From Sorangium cellulosum So ce56 (GTDB taxonomy: Bacteria; Myxococcota_A; Polyangia; Polyangiales; Polyangiaceae), in contig NC_010162.1 in assembly GCF_000067165.1 (NCBI RefSeq), forward strand, positions 11,706,501-11,770,500: a stretch of 64,000 nucleotides of DNA. Reading direction: 5' to 3'. Shown in pieces: positions 16,866 through 25,216 of this stretch (position 1 is its first letter; every line of letters starts with the position of its first letter). The notes under the pieces were generated by a model. The model was not told the DNA's origin. It saw nothing but the letters and a program-made list of their open reading frames with translations, and ran no database searches. The translations under genes were made by a program, and so were the position numbers.

Positions 16866-16943
16866 CTAGCGGCGGTGGACGGCGACGCGGGTGCCGTCGA
16901 TGAGGTGCGTCGCAGCAAAGGCGGTTCGATTCACGGCCAGCAT
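16866..16943 (-). pseudogene. 25-codon remnant of a DUF2169 gene start
   Basis: MLAVNRTAFAATHLIDGTR onward, then a TAG at 16866-16868, two bases before the ATG of the intact DUF2169 gene. It parallels the start of that gene (MLAANATPFAALGFEQKHRD). This looks like the beginning of a paralogue stopped after 25 codons, or a recombination scar that joined a new DUF2169 gene in place of an old one. Too short for a product with the family fold. Confidence 0.5.
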
Positions 16944-17087
16944 GGCACTGCTCAGGTAGGATCGATGACGAACTCGATCTTGGTCCCTGCATGGACACCA
17001 AGAAGGACGGCACCGGACGGGACGCCGCGGGATGCGGCTCGGCATGAAGCTCCGGGCTCGAACCGCTCTCTGCGACCGCGTTCAGGG

Positions 17088-18998
17088 CTAGTTGAGATCG
17101 ATCGGATCGCCGAAGACCTGGACATGCTCGCTCCCATCGACCAGGATCCTAACGCCCTTGAGCGTGATGTTGCCGTCCTTGTCCATCACGAACTTCGATT
17201 TGCCGCACGTGATTTCGATCTTCTCCCCGACGTCGATGGTCTGATTCCGGCCAATCTGCACTACCTCGTCGACGCCCACAGCGCGGGCGCGGATCATCCC
17301 CACCGCTTCGCGCAGGCTATTCAGCACGCTCTTCGTGGCGTTGTTGCCGACCGTGACGTCCTCGTTGTGGCCGATCCCCGTCGTCCGGTCGCGGCCGATC
17401 GTCGTCTCCTGATCGTTCTTGACCAGCTTGTGGAGGTCCTTCTCGGCTTGCATCCTGACGAGCTCGCTACCGGCCTTGTCCTCGAACATGATCTCGTTGT
17501 AGCCGTACGTGGACGGGCTCGAGTTGCTCTTCCAGCCGCTCTGCGTCTTGTTCATGGGCAGCGAGTAGGGCGTCTTCTGGAGGTTGGTGTACACGCGGCC
17601 GACGATGATGGGCCGGTCGGGATCGCCGCCGAGGAAGTCCACGATGACCTCCTGTCCGATGCGCGGCAGGTTGGTCCCGCCGAAGCCGGCGCCGCCCCAG
17701 GGCTGGCTGACGTGGATCCAGCACGACGAGTCGTTGTTCATCTTGCTCTCGCGGTCCCAGTGGAAGTGGGCGCGCACGCGGCCGAACTCGTCGACGTGGA
17801 TCTCCTCGCCGGGCGGACCGACCACCGTGGCGCTCTCGACGCCCTGCGCGCGGGGCTTGCGCGTGCGCAGCGGCGGTCGGTAGGGCGCGTCGGCGCTCAC
17901 GGCGACGCAGGAGTGCTCCCACTCGGCCGGTACCTCGCCGGAGAGCTGGGACTCGAGGACGAGCAGCTTCTTGTCGGGACCGAGCTCGCTCTTCGGGTGC
18001 TCGAGGAACGAGAGGACGGCGCCCGGTGCGGGATCGATGACGTTGGTCTTGAACACGATCTCCCGTGCCGAGGCGCGCTTCGCCTCCAGCCGACGCTGAG
18101 CGAGCGCCTCGCCCTCGGACTCGTCCGCGCGGTACTTGCCCTGATCGTCGGCTGTCGGCGAGCTCTCACCCTTTTGACTTTCGAACAGGAACGCGCCAGG
18201 CACATAATGGAAGCGCTCCAGCTGATCTTCCACGGGGCCGGCGCCGGAGGCGGTGGCCAGGAGCTTGTAGTTCGCGGGCCTCCGGTGGTCGTGGTCGCGC
18301 ACTGTGTACTTGCCGGGTCGCAGGCGGCGGCCGACGACGACCTTGGTGACGTGCTCGCGGTCGGCGTCGGTCGGGTGATCGCGGTAAGTGATGGGCACGC
18401 GGGCGACGTTCGCCTGGGGGCGGTCGTCGAGGACGAGCCGGCTCTCTCCGCCGTTGTCGAAGTAGAAGCTCACCCCGGCGTCCTCCAGCATGCGGCTGAT
18501 GAAGGTGTAGTCGCTCTCGCCGTACTGGACGCGGTACTTGCGCTTCTTGTACTCGCCGGCAAGCCGCCGCGTGGGGGAGATGCCCCACTCGCCGAGGAGC
18601 TGCAGCACGATGTCGACCTCCGACTTGTGCTGGAACATGCGGTAGTTGCGGCGCTGGGTGGCGAGCCAGAGCCGCGGGACCAGGGTCAGCTCGTAGGTGG
18701 AGAGGTAGCGCTCCTCGACGGCCACCTGCTGGAGGTGGCTGCACAGTCCGGACCAGACGCGGGTCTGATTCGCGTGCGCGGTGAAGGTCATGGGCTGGCC
18801 GATGACGGCTTCGAAGTCGATATCCGGGTTGTCCGATACGGCGACGATCTGGACCTCGAAGAGCGAGGACATCCGCTCGGTGACCTGGAAGCGACGCACA
18901 TCGAGCATGTCGCCCGACGCGATCTGCGCCTCGACTCGGTAGACCCCCGAGCTCAGTCCGGTTCCCTTGTTTCGGATGATCGGGTGCGTGTCGGCCAT
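17088..18998 (-). CDS. vgrG: Type VI secretion spike protein VgrG (TssI)
   Basis: A 636-residue spike trimer subunit. Of two close ATGs, 18998 is chosen because AGGA stands 7 bases before it, while it directly abuts the ATG at 19004. Residues about 20-380 are the gp27-like part (VWSGLCSHLQQVAVEERYLS, QYGESDYTFISRMLEDAGVS). The gp5-like OB domain is near 395-470 (DEFGRVRAHFHWDRE, GGAGFGGTNLPRIGQEVIVD, DPDRPIIVGRVYT). The C-terminal beta-helix has repeated polar units (TIGRDRTTGIGHNEDVTVGN). It has no enzymatic extension, so toxicity must come from partners such as the PAAR-like nuclease downstream. No core T6SS structural genes are in the window, so this is an orphan vgrG island. Confidence 0.97.
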   Translation of the reverse strand: MADTHPIIRNKGTGLSSGVYRVEAQIASGDMLDVRRFQVTERMSSLFEVQIVAVSDNPDIDFEAVIGQPMTFTAHANQTRVWSGLCSHLQQVAVEERYLSTYELTLVPRLWLATQRRNYRMFQHKSEVDIVLQLLGEWGISPTRRLAGEYKKRKYRVQYGESDYTFISRMLEDAGVSFYFDNGGESRLVLDDRPQANVARVPITYRDHPTDADREHVTKVVVGRRLRPGKYTVRDHDHRRPANYKLLATASGAGPVEDQLERFHYVPGAFLFESQKGESSPTADDQGKYRADESEGEALAQRRLEAKRASAREIVFKTNVIDPAPGAVLSFLEHPKSELGPDKKLLVLESQLSGEVPAEWEHSCVAVSADAPYRPPLRTRKPRAQGVESATVVGPPGEEIHVDEFGRVRAHFHWDRESKMNNDSSCWIHVSQPWGGAGFGGTNLPRIGQEVIVDFLGGDPDRPIIVGRVYTNLQKTPYSLPMNKTQSGWKSNSSPSTYGYNEIMFEDKAGSELVRMQAEKDLHKLVKNDQETTIGRDRTTGIGHNEDVTVGNNATKSVLNSLREAVGMIRARAVGVDEVVQIGRNQTIDVGEKIEITCGKSKFVMDKDGNITLKGVRILVDGSEHVQVFGDPIDLN

Positions 18999-19185
18999 GG
19001 GCATTCCTAGCCCGGTCTACCCTGCGCTTGTAGAGCGGACAGCCGATGTTATCCGGCAGCCATCCCTGTCCGCAAGAGGGGCCCGCGCGCATCGTACGCT
19101 CAGGGCTCCGCCGGTGCGGCCGTTCAGACGGTCGAACGCCCACACATTGACGCCTCGTGTTGATGGTTGCAGTATCGCCGGCGGA

Positions 19186-21408
19186 GTGAAGGTCGTCTCC
19201 CTTTCGCAGCTCCCCGTTGGCCTGGTCGTGTGGCAACCTCATCCAGGCGCCTGGATGCAGACGTTCGTCTGTAAAAGCACGTTCAAGCTGTACCCCGGTG
19301 TGTGTGCCCTCGCGGCCGAGCAGGAGCCGCTCCACCTATCCGACCGCCACTGGCGCGACGACGCGTGCTGGAGTCTCTATGCGGCCTCCGACTTCGTCCC
19401 CAACCGCGCCCGGGCGGACGTCGTCCTCGTTGGCCACGCCTTCTCGCCCAACGGCACGGCAGTCCGATCCCTCACTGCCCGCGTGATCGTGAATGACATC
19501 GACAAGGCCATCGAGGTCTACGGAGCTCGCAGCTTCACGCAGCACGGCGTCCTCGAGCAGAGCTCGCGCTTCACCAGGATGCCGCTGCTCTGGGAGTACG
19601 CGGGCGGCGGTCCCGGCACCTCCAACCCCGTCGGCATGCCCCCCCATGCTCGCGACATCCACGGGCGACGCAACCTCCCCAACCTCCAGCGTCCAGGCGT
19701 TGTCGTCATCGGGCCGGACGACGTCATCGAGCCCGTGGGATTTGGACCCGTTGCCTCCGGATGGCCCACCCGCCGGCAGAAGCTGGGGCGCTACGCGGCC
19801 GCGTTCCCCGGCAACGACTGGCACCGTCAGCCCCTGCCCCCGGACCTCGACGTCAGCTACTTCAACGCCGCGCCGGTCGACCAGCAGACCACCGCGCTCC
19901 GCAATGACGAGCGGCTCATCCTCGAGCATCTCCACCCCGAGCACCCGCACCTCGTCACGAGCCTCCCGGGGCTCCACCCCCGCGCCTACGTCGACCGCCC
20001 CGGCGAGCCCTTGCAGGGCGTCGCCATGTGGCCCGATCTGCTCTGGATCAACACCGACCGCTGCATCTGCACGGTGACCTGGCGCGGCCAGGTCCCGCTC
20101 CGAGAGCCGCAAGAGGCCGGGCAGATCCTGGTCGCGCTGGAGGAGCCTTATCAGACCCTCGTAAGTAACGACAGCGAGGGCGTGGCCAGCAGTTCTGGAG
20201 TGGGGCTCGCGAGCGGCCGGGCCGGCGGCGGCGCGATGAGCGAGATCGGGCTCCAAGCGCCCTACGACCAGGCGCACGATGGCGATAGCGCCGTGCACGA
20301 CGAGGATGACCCTGAGGCCTGCACCCTGCCGTTGGACGTGAATCAGGATCTCGCCGTCTCCCGGCCGGCCCTACCGTTCCCCACAGTGCCCGCGGGCCAA
20401 CCTGCTCCCCCGTCGAGCCCGGCGCAGCGCCTCGCAGTCCCCCCCTTCGTGCAGTCCGCGCCGCCGGCGGCCGTGGTACCCCCGTCGAGTCGGGCACAGC
20501 ACCTCGAGGCCGCGGCCGCTGCGTTCGTTCAGGCCGCGCCACGAGCAGCCGCGGTACCCACTCCGGCAGCCGCGGCGCAGCCGCCCGCCGATGCGCCCAC
20601 TGCCACCAGCGCGGCTTCACTGGTCGCCGCGAAACCCGCGTTGCCATTCGTGCAGGGCGAGCGAGCTGAGCCTGCGCTACGTCACCAAGCAGAGTCTTCG
20701 CCGCGAGGGGTGGAGCCAGCAGAGGCTCCTGACAACGTGCTGCGTCCGCCGCTTGTCGCGATCCCTCCAGCGCTGTCGCCTGCGCTGCACGCGCCGCCCG
20801 CGCCTGAGCGCGATGCGAGGTCTCCGCCCCTGACGGCAAAGGAGCCCGCCCCTCCTGCCATGCTCGGCCCACTGGCGAGGCCAGACATGGGGGCGATGGA
20901 GCCCTCGGCAGAGGAGGCGCCCGAGCCTGACACCCAGGCGAAAAAGCCTGGTCCGCTCCCCGCGCCGGAGGAGCCCGCACCGCCTCTCGCGGCCTACCCC
21001 ATCGAGCGTTGCGCAGTCATTGCGGCCAAGCTCGCGCAGCGGCCGGCGGACTGCGACACCATCCTCAAAGCGGAGAAGCTCACGCCGAAGAATTGGCAGT
21101 CGCTGCACGAACAGTGGCTTGACGAGATCCAGGACGAGATCGCGCGCCGGAAGAAGAAGCTCCTGTCAGCGTACGACGCGGCCTACGTGGCGGCACTCGA
21201 GAAGGAGCGCGGGCCGATCACAGCGGGCGAGTACGCACAGCTTGTGATCTCGGCCGAGCAGGGGCAGGGCCAGGCGGCACTGGCCGAGCTGGGCCTGCCG
21301 GATGAGTCGATGATGCGGATCCGGCGGGTGTGGCTGGAGAGGATCGTGAAAGACAAGAAGGCGGCGGCAGCGGTGCGGGCTGCAATGCGGAAGGCGGACG
21401 AAGCTTGA
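19186..21408 (+). CDS. Long DUF2169 protein with C-terminal helical domain
   Basis: A 740-residue protein divergent from vgrG. The GTG at 19186 begins the homology (VVSLSQLPVGLVVWQPHPGA). Residues 1-320 are a DUF2169 domain (VGHAFSPNG, RRNLPNLQRPG, VGFGPVASGWPTRR, YFNAAPVDQQT, RDERLIL-like NDERLIL, and LPGLHPRAYVDRPG). Residues about 330-600 are Pro/Ala-rich linker. The last 140 residues are charged and helical (YPIERCAVIAAKLAQRPAD, TPKNWQSLHEQWLDEIQDE), a common myxobacterial add-on. It probably adapts another effector or another surface of the spike. The 187-base divergent gap must hold both promoters. The stop abuts a restriction-gene remnant. Confidence 0.85.
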   Translation: MKVVSLSQLPVGLVVWQPHPGAWMQTFVCKSTFKLYPGVCALAAEQEPLHLSDRHWRDDACWSLYAASDFVPNRARADVVLVGHAFSPNGTAVRSLTARVIVNDIDKAIEVYGARSFTQHGVLEQSSRFTRMPLLWEYAGGGPGTSNPVGMPPHARDIHGRRNLPNLQRPGVVVIGPDDVIEPVGFGPVASGWPTRRQKLGRYAAAFPGNDWHRQPLPPDLDVSYFNAAPVDQQTTALRNDERLILEHLHPEHPHLVTSLPGLHPRAYVDRPGEPLQGVAMWPDLLWINTDRCICTVTWRGQVPLREPQEAGQILVALEEPYQTLVSNDSEGVASSSGVGLASGRAGGGAMSEIGLQAPYDQAHDGDSAVHDEDDPEACTLPLDVNQDLAVSRPALPFPTVPAGQPAPPSSPAQRLAVPPFVQSAPPAAVVPPSSRAQHLEAAAAAFVQAAPRAAAVPTPAAAAQPPADAPTATSAASLVAAKPALPFVQGERAEPALRHQAESSPRGVEPAEAPDNVLRPPLVAIPPALSPALHAPPAPERDARSPPLTAKEPAPPAMLGPLARPDMGAMEPSAEEAPEPDTQAKKPGPLPAPEEPAPPLAAYPIERCAVIAAKLAQRPADCDTILKAEKLTPKNWQSLHEQWLDEIQDEIARRKKKLLSAYDAAYVAALEKERGPITAGEYAQLVISAEQGQGQAALAELGLPDESMMRIRRVWLERIVKDKKAAAAVRAAMRKADEA

Positions 21409-21569
21409 AGGCGGGCGCGCTGAGCGAGGATCTCGCCGAATTGCCGCAGCTTCACCAGGCAGGTGTTCGGGTCCTCGGCGAAGTAGCGCTCCGCCTGCGT
21501 CCCGAGCACGACGAGGCGCGGGTCGTGGTGGGCGAGAAACGCGAAGTTGGGCGAGGCGGCAGGGGGCAT
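21405..21569 (-). pseudogene. N-terminal fragment of a type I restriction HsdR subunit
   Basis: MPPAASPNFAFLAHHDPRLV, then AERYFAEDPNTCLVKLRQFG and EILAQRARL, is the typical beginning of type I restriction endonuclease R subunits (S/PNF.FL...E..Y..DPNT.LIK.R.FGE). Homology ends at about 21407, exactly at the stop codon of the DUF2169 gene read from the other strand. Only about 54 of the usual 900-1100 residues remain, and no HsdM/HsdS is near. The rest of 21570-21800 holds no recognised feature. Confidence 0.65.
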
Positions 21570-21800
21570 GGGATCGAGCTCGCGCGTGGGTGGGGGGACC
21601 GTTCCATGGAACACCAGCCCAGGGTGCAGATGGAAGTGGAACGCCATCGTGCTGGGCGGTCTCGCGTAAGGAGCAGACGTTCAGGTGCGCGCGGTCGACG
21701 GGCACGTCGAGACGACGTCAAATCGTCGTGGAAACGCACGCAGCGGCGCGGGCGCGCGCCGTTGCCGGGCTGGCGATGCCGTTGATAAGGTGGGCTATCT

Positions 21801-22895
21801 ATGACGCGCTTGCGCTTGCGGTCGGTCCTGTTGCGGTGCTGCCTTCTCGGCGCGTTGATCAGCGCCACGGGCCCCTCGCACGCGGCGCCGCCGCCAGGGG
21901 GCTCGCCGCCGGCGGCCGCGGCGCTGCGCCAGCAGGCGCGGATCGCCTTCTTCGGGCGGCGGTGGGCGGACGCCGAGGCGCGCTTCGAGGCCGCCCTGGC
22001 GGCGCCCGACGCCGCCGGGATGACCGAGGCGCAGCTGGCCGAGGTCCTCGGGTATCTCGGGCTCTCCGAGCTGGAGCAGGGCAAGCACCGGGAGGCCGCC
22101 GAGCACCTGGGGGAGAGCCTCGAACACGATGCCGCCCTGAAGGAGCCGCTCGTCCGCCGGTTCACGACCGCGTTCAACAAGGCGCTGGAGCACGTCGGAA
22201 GGATCTACGTGGCTGCCGCCCCGCCCGACGCCGAGGTCCTCCTGGACGACGAGCCGATCGGCACGGGAGCCACGGTCCTCGAGCTGTTCGTCGATCCAGG
22301 GAAACACACGCTCCGGGCCCGCCTGTCGGGATACGAGGAGCTCTCTCATCGGGTCGAGATCGCCGGCGGGGCGACGGTCGGCGCGACGCTGACGCTCTCG
22401 CGCGTGGCCCCGCCGCCCCCGCCCGCCCCCGAGCCAAGCGCGGCGAAGCGCGGACCGGTCGGACCGGCCGCGGCCCCGGCGCCTGGGCCCTGGGCGTCGT
22501 GGCCGGGAACACTGCGGATCGCGGGGATCGCCGTCACGACGGCCGCCATCTCCTCGGGGACTGTCTTCATGCTCCGGGCGAACGTCCTCGATGGAGACAT
22601 CGATGAGCGCGGCGACGGCCTCTACCGCGATCCAGCATGGACCTCGGACGCGTGCCGCCAGGTGCCGCAGCCCTCCGCATGCTCCGAGCTCCACCGCTTG
22701 CGCGTCCAGCGCGACACGTCCCGCGCCCTCGGGGCCACCCTTGTCGCGACGGGGGTCGTCGTTGGCGCTGCGACCGTGGTGTCCTTCTTCGCGGGCTCCT
22801 CGTCCCCGCGAGCGAAGGCGGCGCCGGCCGCCCTCCATGTCTTGCCGGTGACGACGGCCCAGCAGATGGGCGTTGTGGCGCTCGGGGCGTGGTGA
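21801..22895 (+). CDS. PEGA-domain protein with TPR-like repeats and two membrane helices
   Basis: A 364-residue exported protein of a type abundant in myxobacteria. Residues 1-28 are a signal peptide (LLRCCLLGALISATGPSHAA). Residues about 38-125 form TPR-like helices (ARIAFFGRRWADAEARFEAA, LAEVLGYLGLSELEQGKHRE). Residues about 133-195 are a PEGA domain (IYVAAAPPDAEVLLDDEPIG, VDPGKHTLRARLSGY), a beta fold usually found in surface or wall-binding proteins. After a Pro-rich linker come two hydrophobic stretches near 238-258 and 310-330, so the protein is envelope-anchored. Function unknown; it stands alone between a remnant and the convergent transporter gene. Confidence 0.85.
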   Translation: MTRLRLRSVLLRCCLLGALISATGPSHAAPPPGGSPPAAAALRQQARIAFFGRRWADAEARFEAALAAPDAAGMTEAQLAEVLGYLGLSELEQGKHREAAEHLGESLEHDAALKEPLVRRFTTAFNKALEHVGRIYVAAAPPDAEVLLDDEPIGTGATVLELFVDPGKHTLRARLSGYEELSHRVEIAGGATVGATLTLSRVAPPPPPAPEPSAAKRGPVGPAAAPAPGPWASWPGTLRIAGIAVTTAAISSGTVFMLRANVLDGDIDERGDGLYRDPAWTSDACRQVPQPSACSELHRLRVQRDTSRALGATLVATGVVVGAATVVSFFAGSSSPRAKAAPAALHVLPVTTAQQMGVVALGAW

Positions 22896-22967
22896 GCCCG
22901 CCGCCCGTGAAGGGGATCACCGTCGACGCGGCCTTCGCGGTGCCCCCCCGCGGAGGCCCGCGGCGCG

Positions 22968-24692
22968 TCACTTCGGCCTGATCTCCGTGAGGACGAGCAG
23001 GTACTCCGGCGGGTTGTTCGGCGACAGCTTGGCGTACGGGTTCTCCTTGGTGGGGAAGCCGGTGAAGCGCTTCGTGCTGTACTCGCCCCAGGACGGGTTC
23101 TTGAAGAGCGGGATCACCGGCGCGTTCTGCGCGTAGAGCATCTGCACCTCGTCCAGGATGCGCTTCTGCTCCGCTGACTCCGTCGCCGCCTCGAACTGCT
23201 GGAACAGCTTGTCGGCCTCCTTGTCGCCGTAGCGGTGCCAGTTGCGCGCGCTCGCCTCGCCGACGGGCTTCACGAGCTCCGCGGACATGAGATCTCGGTA
23301 GTAGTTGTACGGCGTGGGCTCGACGGTGGTCCACCCCATCGACATGTCGAACGTGCCCTTCTGGAGCGCCTCGAAGAACGCGCTGAAATCGTACGCCTTG
23401 AGCGAGGCGTCGATGCCGAGCTGCTTGAGGTTCTGTGTCATGATCTGGACCGCGCGGACCCAGTCGGACCAGCCGGTGACGACGTTGATCTCGAAGCGCA
23501 TGGGCTTGCCGTCCTTCACCCGGATCCCGTCCGGGCCCGGGGCGTACCCGGCCTCGTCGAGGAGCTGCTTCGCCCTCGCCACGTCGAGCTTCACCCAGTC
23601 GCCCGCCGCCACGGCCTTCGGGTTGCGCCAGCGCTCGTAGGAGTCGTCGAGCCCCGTCGCGTCCGCCGGCTGGGTGTAGTCGTTGGACGCGATCTTCACG
23701 ATCTGCGCCCGATCGATGCCCATGCTGATCGCCTTGCGCACGCGCACGTCGTCGAACGGCTTCTTCGTGCTGTTCGGGTAGAGCGTGGCCATGCCGCCGA
23801 CGAGCGGGAACCAGTAATGGTGGTTCGCCGGGTCCTTGGCGACATAGACCTTCTCGATCTCGGGGACGAACGCGCCCGCCCAGTCGACCTCGCCGTTGAT
23901 GATCGCCAGGTTGACCTGGTCGTTGCCCGGGTACGCCGGGAAGCGGAGCCCGTCGACGGCCGGCTTCCCCTTCTGCCAGTAGTTCGGGTTCCTCCCGAGC
24001 TCGTACACCTGGTTCTGGAAGGTCTTGATCTCGGTGAACGGCCCCGTCGCCACGGGGTTCTCGTTCGCGTACGTGACCGGATCGGCGACGTCCTTCCATT
24101 TGTGCTCCGGCACGATCGGCTGGTGGCCGATGTAGCTGAGCCCCGGGACGTACGGCCGCTTCAACGCGAACTCCACCGTCGCGTCGTCCGTCGCCTTCAC
24201 GGACTCGACGAACTTCCACACCCCCGAGAGGTCGAGCGCGGCGTGCTTCTTCAGGAGCTCGAACGTGAACACCACGTCCTTCGCCGAGAACGCTTGTCCA
24301 TCCGACCACTGGACGCCGGAGCGGGTCGTGAAGGTGAGCTTCTTGTTGCCGTCGCTCCACGCGTACTTCGTGGCGAGCCACGGCGTGTACTCGCCCTTCA
24401 TCGTGTTGAAGATGAGCATCGGCTCGTAGATGCCGGCGAGCGTCGGGAATCGCACGCTCCCCTCGGCGAGCAGGGGGTTGAAGCTCCGCACCCAGGAAGC
24501 CTGCTGCTCCCTCGAGATCGTGACCATCGAGGCGCCCTTCGCCGCGGGCGTCGGCGCGGACGCGGCCGACCCCGCGAGAGCGCCACGAGCCGCCTCGGCT
24601 TTCTCCTTGGAAGAGCAACCGGCGGCGGCGCCGGCGGAAAGCATCAGCGCCGATAGAAAGAAGATGCGACGCGGCATAAGTCCAGTCTTCAT
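22968..24692 (-). CDS. ABC-transporter solute-binding lipoprotein, family 5 (oligosaccharide/peptide)
   Basis: A 574-residue extracytoplasmic binding protein of the SBP_bac_5 family, which captures peptides or, in a subgroup, cello- and manno-oligosaccharides. The ATG at 24692 has GGAGAGG upstream and gives a signal peptide with lipobox (SAGAAAGC-SS). Family motifs: LAGIYEPMLIFNTMKGEYTP, YAWSDGNKKLTFTTRSGVQW, FSAKDVVFTFELLKKH, RVRKAISMGIDRAQIV, and LDEAGYAPGPDGIR. The leading SWVRSFNPLL resembles oligosaccharide-binding members. No permease or ATPase gene is adjacent. The upstream gap has a LacI-type operator candidate (24834) that would fit sugar control; the ligand is inferred, not proven. 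Confidence 0.92.
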   Translation of the reverse strand: MKTGLMPRRIFFLSALMLSAGAAAGCSSKEKAEAARGALAGSAASAPTPAAKGASMVTISREQQASWVRSFNPLLAEGSVRFPTLAGIYEPMLIFNTMKGEYTPWLATKYAWSDGNKKLTFTTRSGVQWSDGQAFSAKDVVFTFELLKKHAALDLSGVWKFVESVKATDDATVEFALKRPYVPGLSYIGHQPIVPEHKWKDVADPVTYANENPVATGPFTEIKTFQNQVYELGRNPNYWQKGKPAVDGLRFPAYPGNDQVNLAIINGEVDWAGAFVPEIEKVYVAKDPANHHYWFPLVGGMATLYPNSTKKPFDDVRVRKAISMGIDRAQIVKIASNDYTQPADATGLDDSYERWRNPKAVAAGDWVKLDVARAKQLLDEAGYAPGPDGIRVKDGKPMRFEINVVTGWSDWVRAVQIMTQNLKQLGIDASLKAYDFSAFFEALQKGTFDMSMGWTTVEPTPYNYYRDLMSAELVKPVGEASARNWHRYGDKEADKLFQQFEAATESAEQKRILDEVQMLYAQNAPVIPLFKNPSWGEYSTKRFTGFPTKENPYAKLSPNNPPEYLLVLTEIRPK

Positions 24693-24805
24693 GACAAGCC
24701 TCTCCGCGCGGGCGACGTCGGGTCCCCGCGACGCTCCATCCCCGTGACAGCGCGCGGCGCCGTCGCCCGGCAGACAAGGGACGACGGACGGCCGCGCGAG
24801 GTCCT

Positions 24806-24825
24806 CCATGCCGTACTCGGCATGG
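24806..24825. promoter_or_regulatory. Perfect 8-bp inverted repeat upstream of the binding-protein gene
   Basis: CCATGCCG-tact-CGGCATGG, with 8-bp arms and a 4-base loop, 114 bases before the start codon of the minus-strand binding-protein gene. It may be a small hairpin in the leader RNA or a regulator site. It lies next to the operator candidate at 24834. Confidence 0.45.
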
Positions 24826-24833
24826 CATGGAGC

Positions 24834-24849
24834 ACTTTACCGGTTAAGT
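24834..24849. promoter_or_regulatory. Candidate LacI-family operator
   Basis: ACTTTACCGGTTAAGT is a 16-bp near-palindrome (14 of 16 symmetric) around a central CCGG, and is strikingly A/T-rich for this genome. LacI-family repressors of sugar uptake genes bind palindromes with a central CG such as AACCGGTT. It lies 142 bases upstream of the binding-protein start. No regulator gene is nearby, so the link is inference from sequence type and position. Confidence 0.5.
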
Positions 24850-24906
24850 CATGTGGGTGTCAACGCGCAGACGTGGCAGTCGCCGCGCGCTCCCTCGCGC
24901 CGTCCT

Positions 24907-24948
24907 GCGAGGGACGGCGAGGGACGGGCGAGGGACGGGCGAGGGACG
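24907..24948. repeat. Four copies of GCGAGGGACG
   Basis: The 10-mer begins at 24907, 24917, 24928 and 24939, spaced 10-11 bases, about one helical turn. It lies in the 524-base divergent gap 24693-25216 between the binding-protein gene and the lipoprotein gene at 25217. It could be simple slippage repeat or a phased protein-binding array. Apart from this repeat, the operator-like sites and the promoter candidate I see nothing else in the gap. Confidence 0.6.
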
Positions 24949-25126
24949 TCCAGGAACGCCGGGCGCTGGTGGCCTGGTCGAGCGGGTCGCGGGCCCGCGC
25001 GCGCCGGAGCCGGAGAGGGACAGGCGAGCAGGGGGCTCACCCGCGCGTGGTGCTCGCTTGTTCCGGACCTCCTCCTTCATGCTTCATGTCGCAGAGGAGG
25101 CGCTGCTAGCTAGAAAGTTAACCGTG

Positions 25127-25155
25127 TTGACAAACCATCGCTGAAAACGATAGAG
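25127..25155 (+). promoter_or_regulatory. Candidate sigma70-type promoter for the lipoprotein gene
   Basis: TTGACA (25127-25132), a 17-base spacer and ATAGAG (25150-25155) sit in a rare A/T-rich patch. The start codon of the lipoprotein gene is 61 bases downstream, leaving room for a short leader with the AAGGAG ribosome site. Confidence 0.55.
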
Positions 25156-25216
25156 GTCGGAGTGTTGTCCTGAACTTGAAATCGACTCACTTCCCCTCTG
25201 CCAAGGAGCTCCTCCC

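Noticed and set aside
16952..17087. Possible small gene between vgrG and the DUF2169 gene
   Set aside because: The frame runs on from inside vgrG on the same strand with no ribosome site; only the DUF2169 start remnant at 16866-16943 shows similarity.
23235..24656. A 473-codon frame opposite the solute-binding gene
   Set aside because: It is a base-bias shadow of a gene with clear family motifs, and its Arg/Val/Leu-rich product has no recognisable domain.
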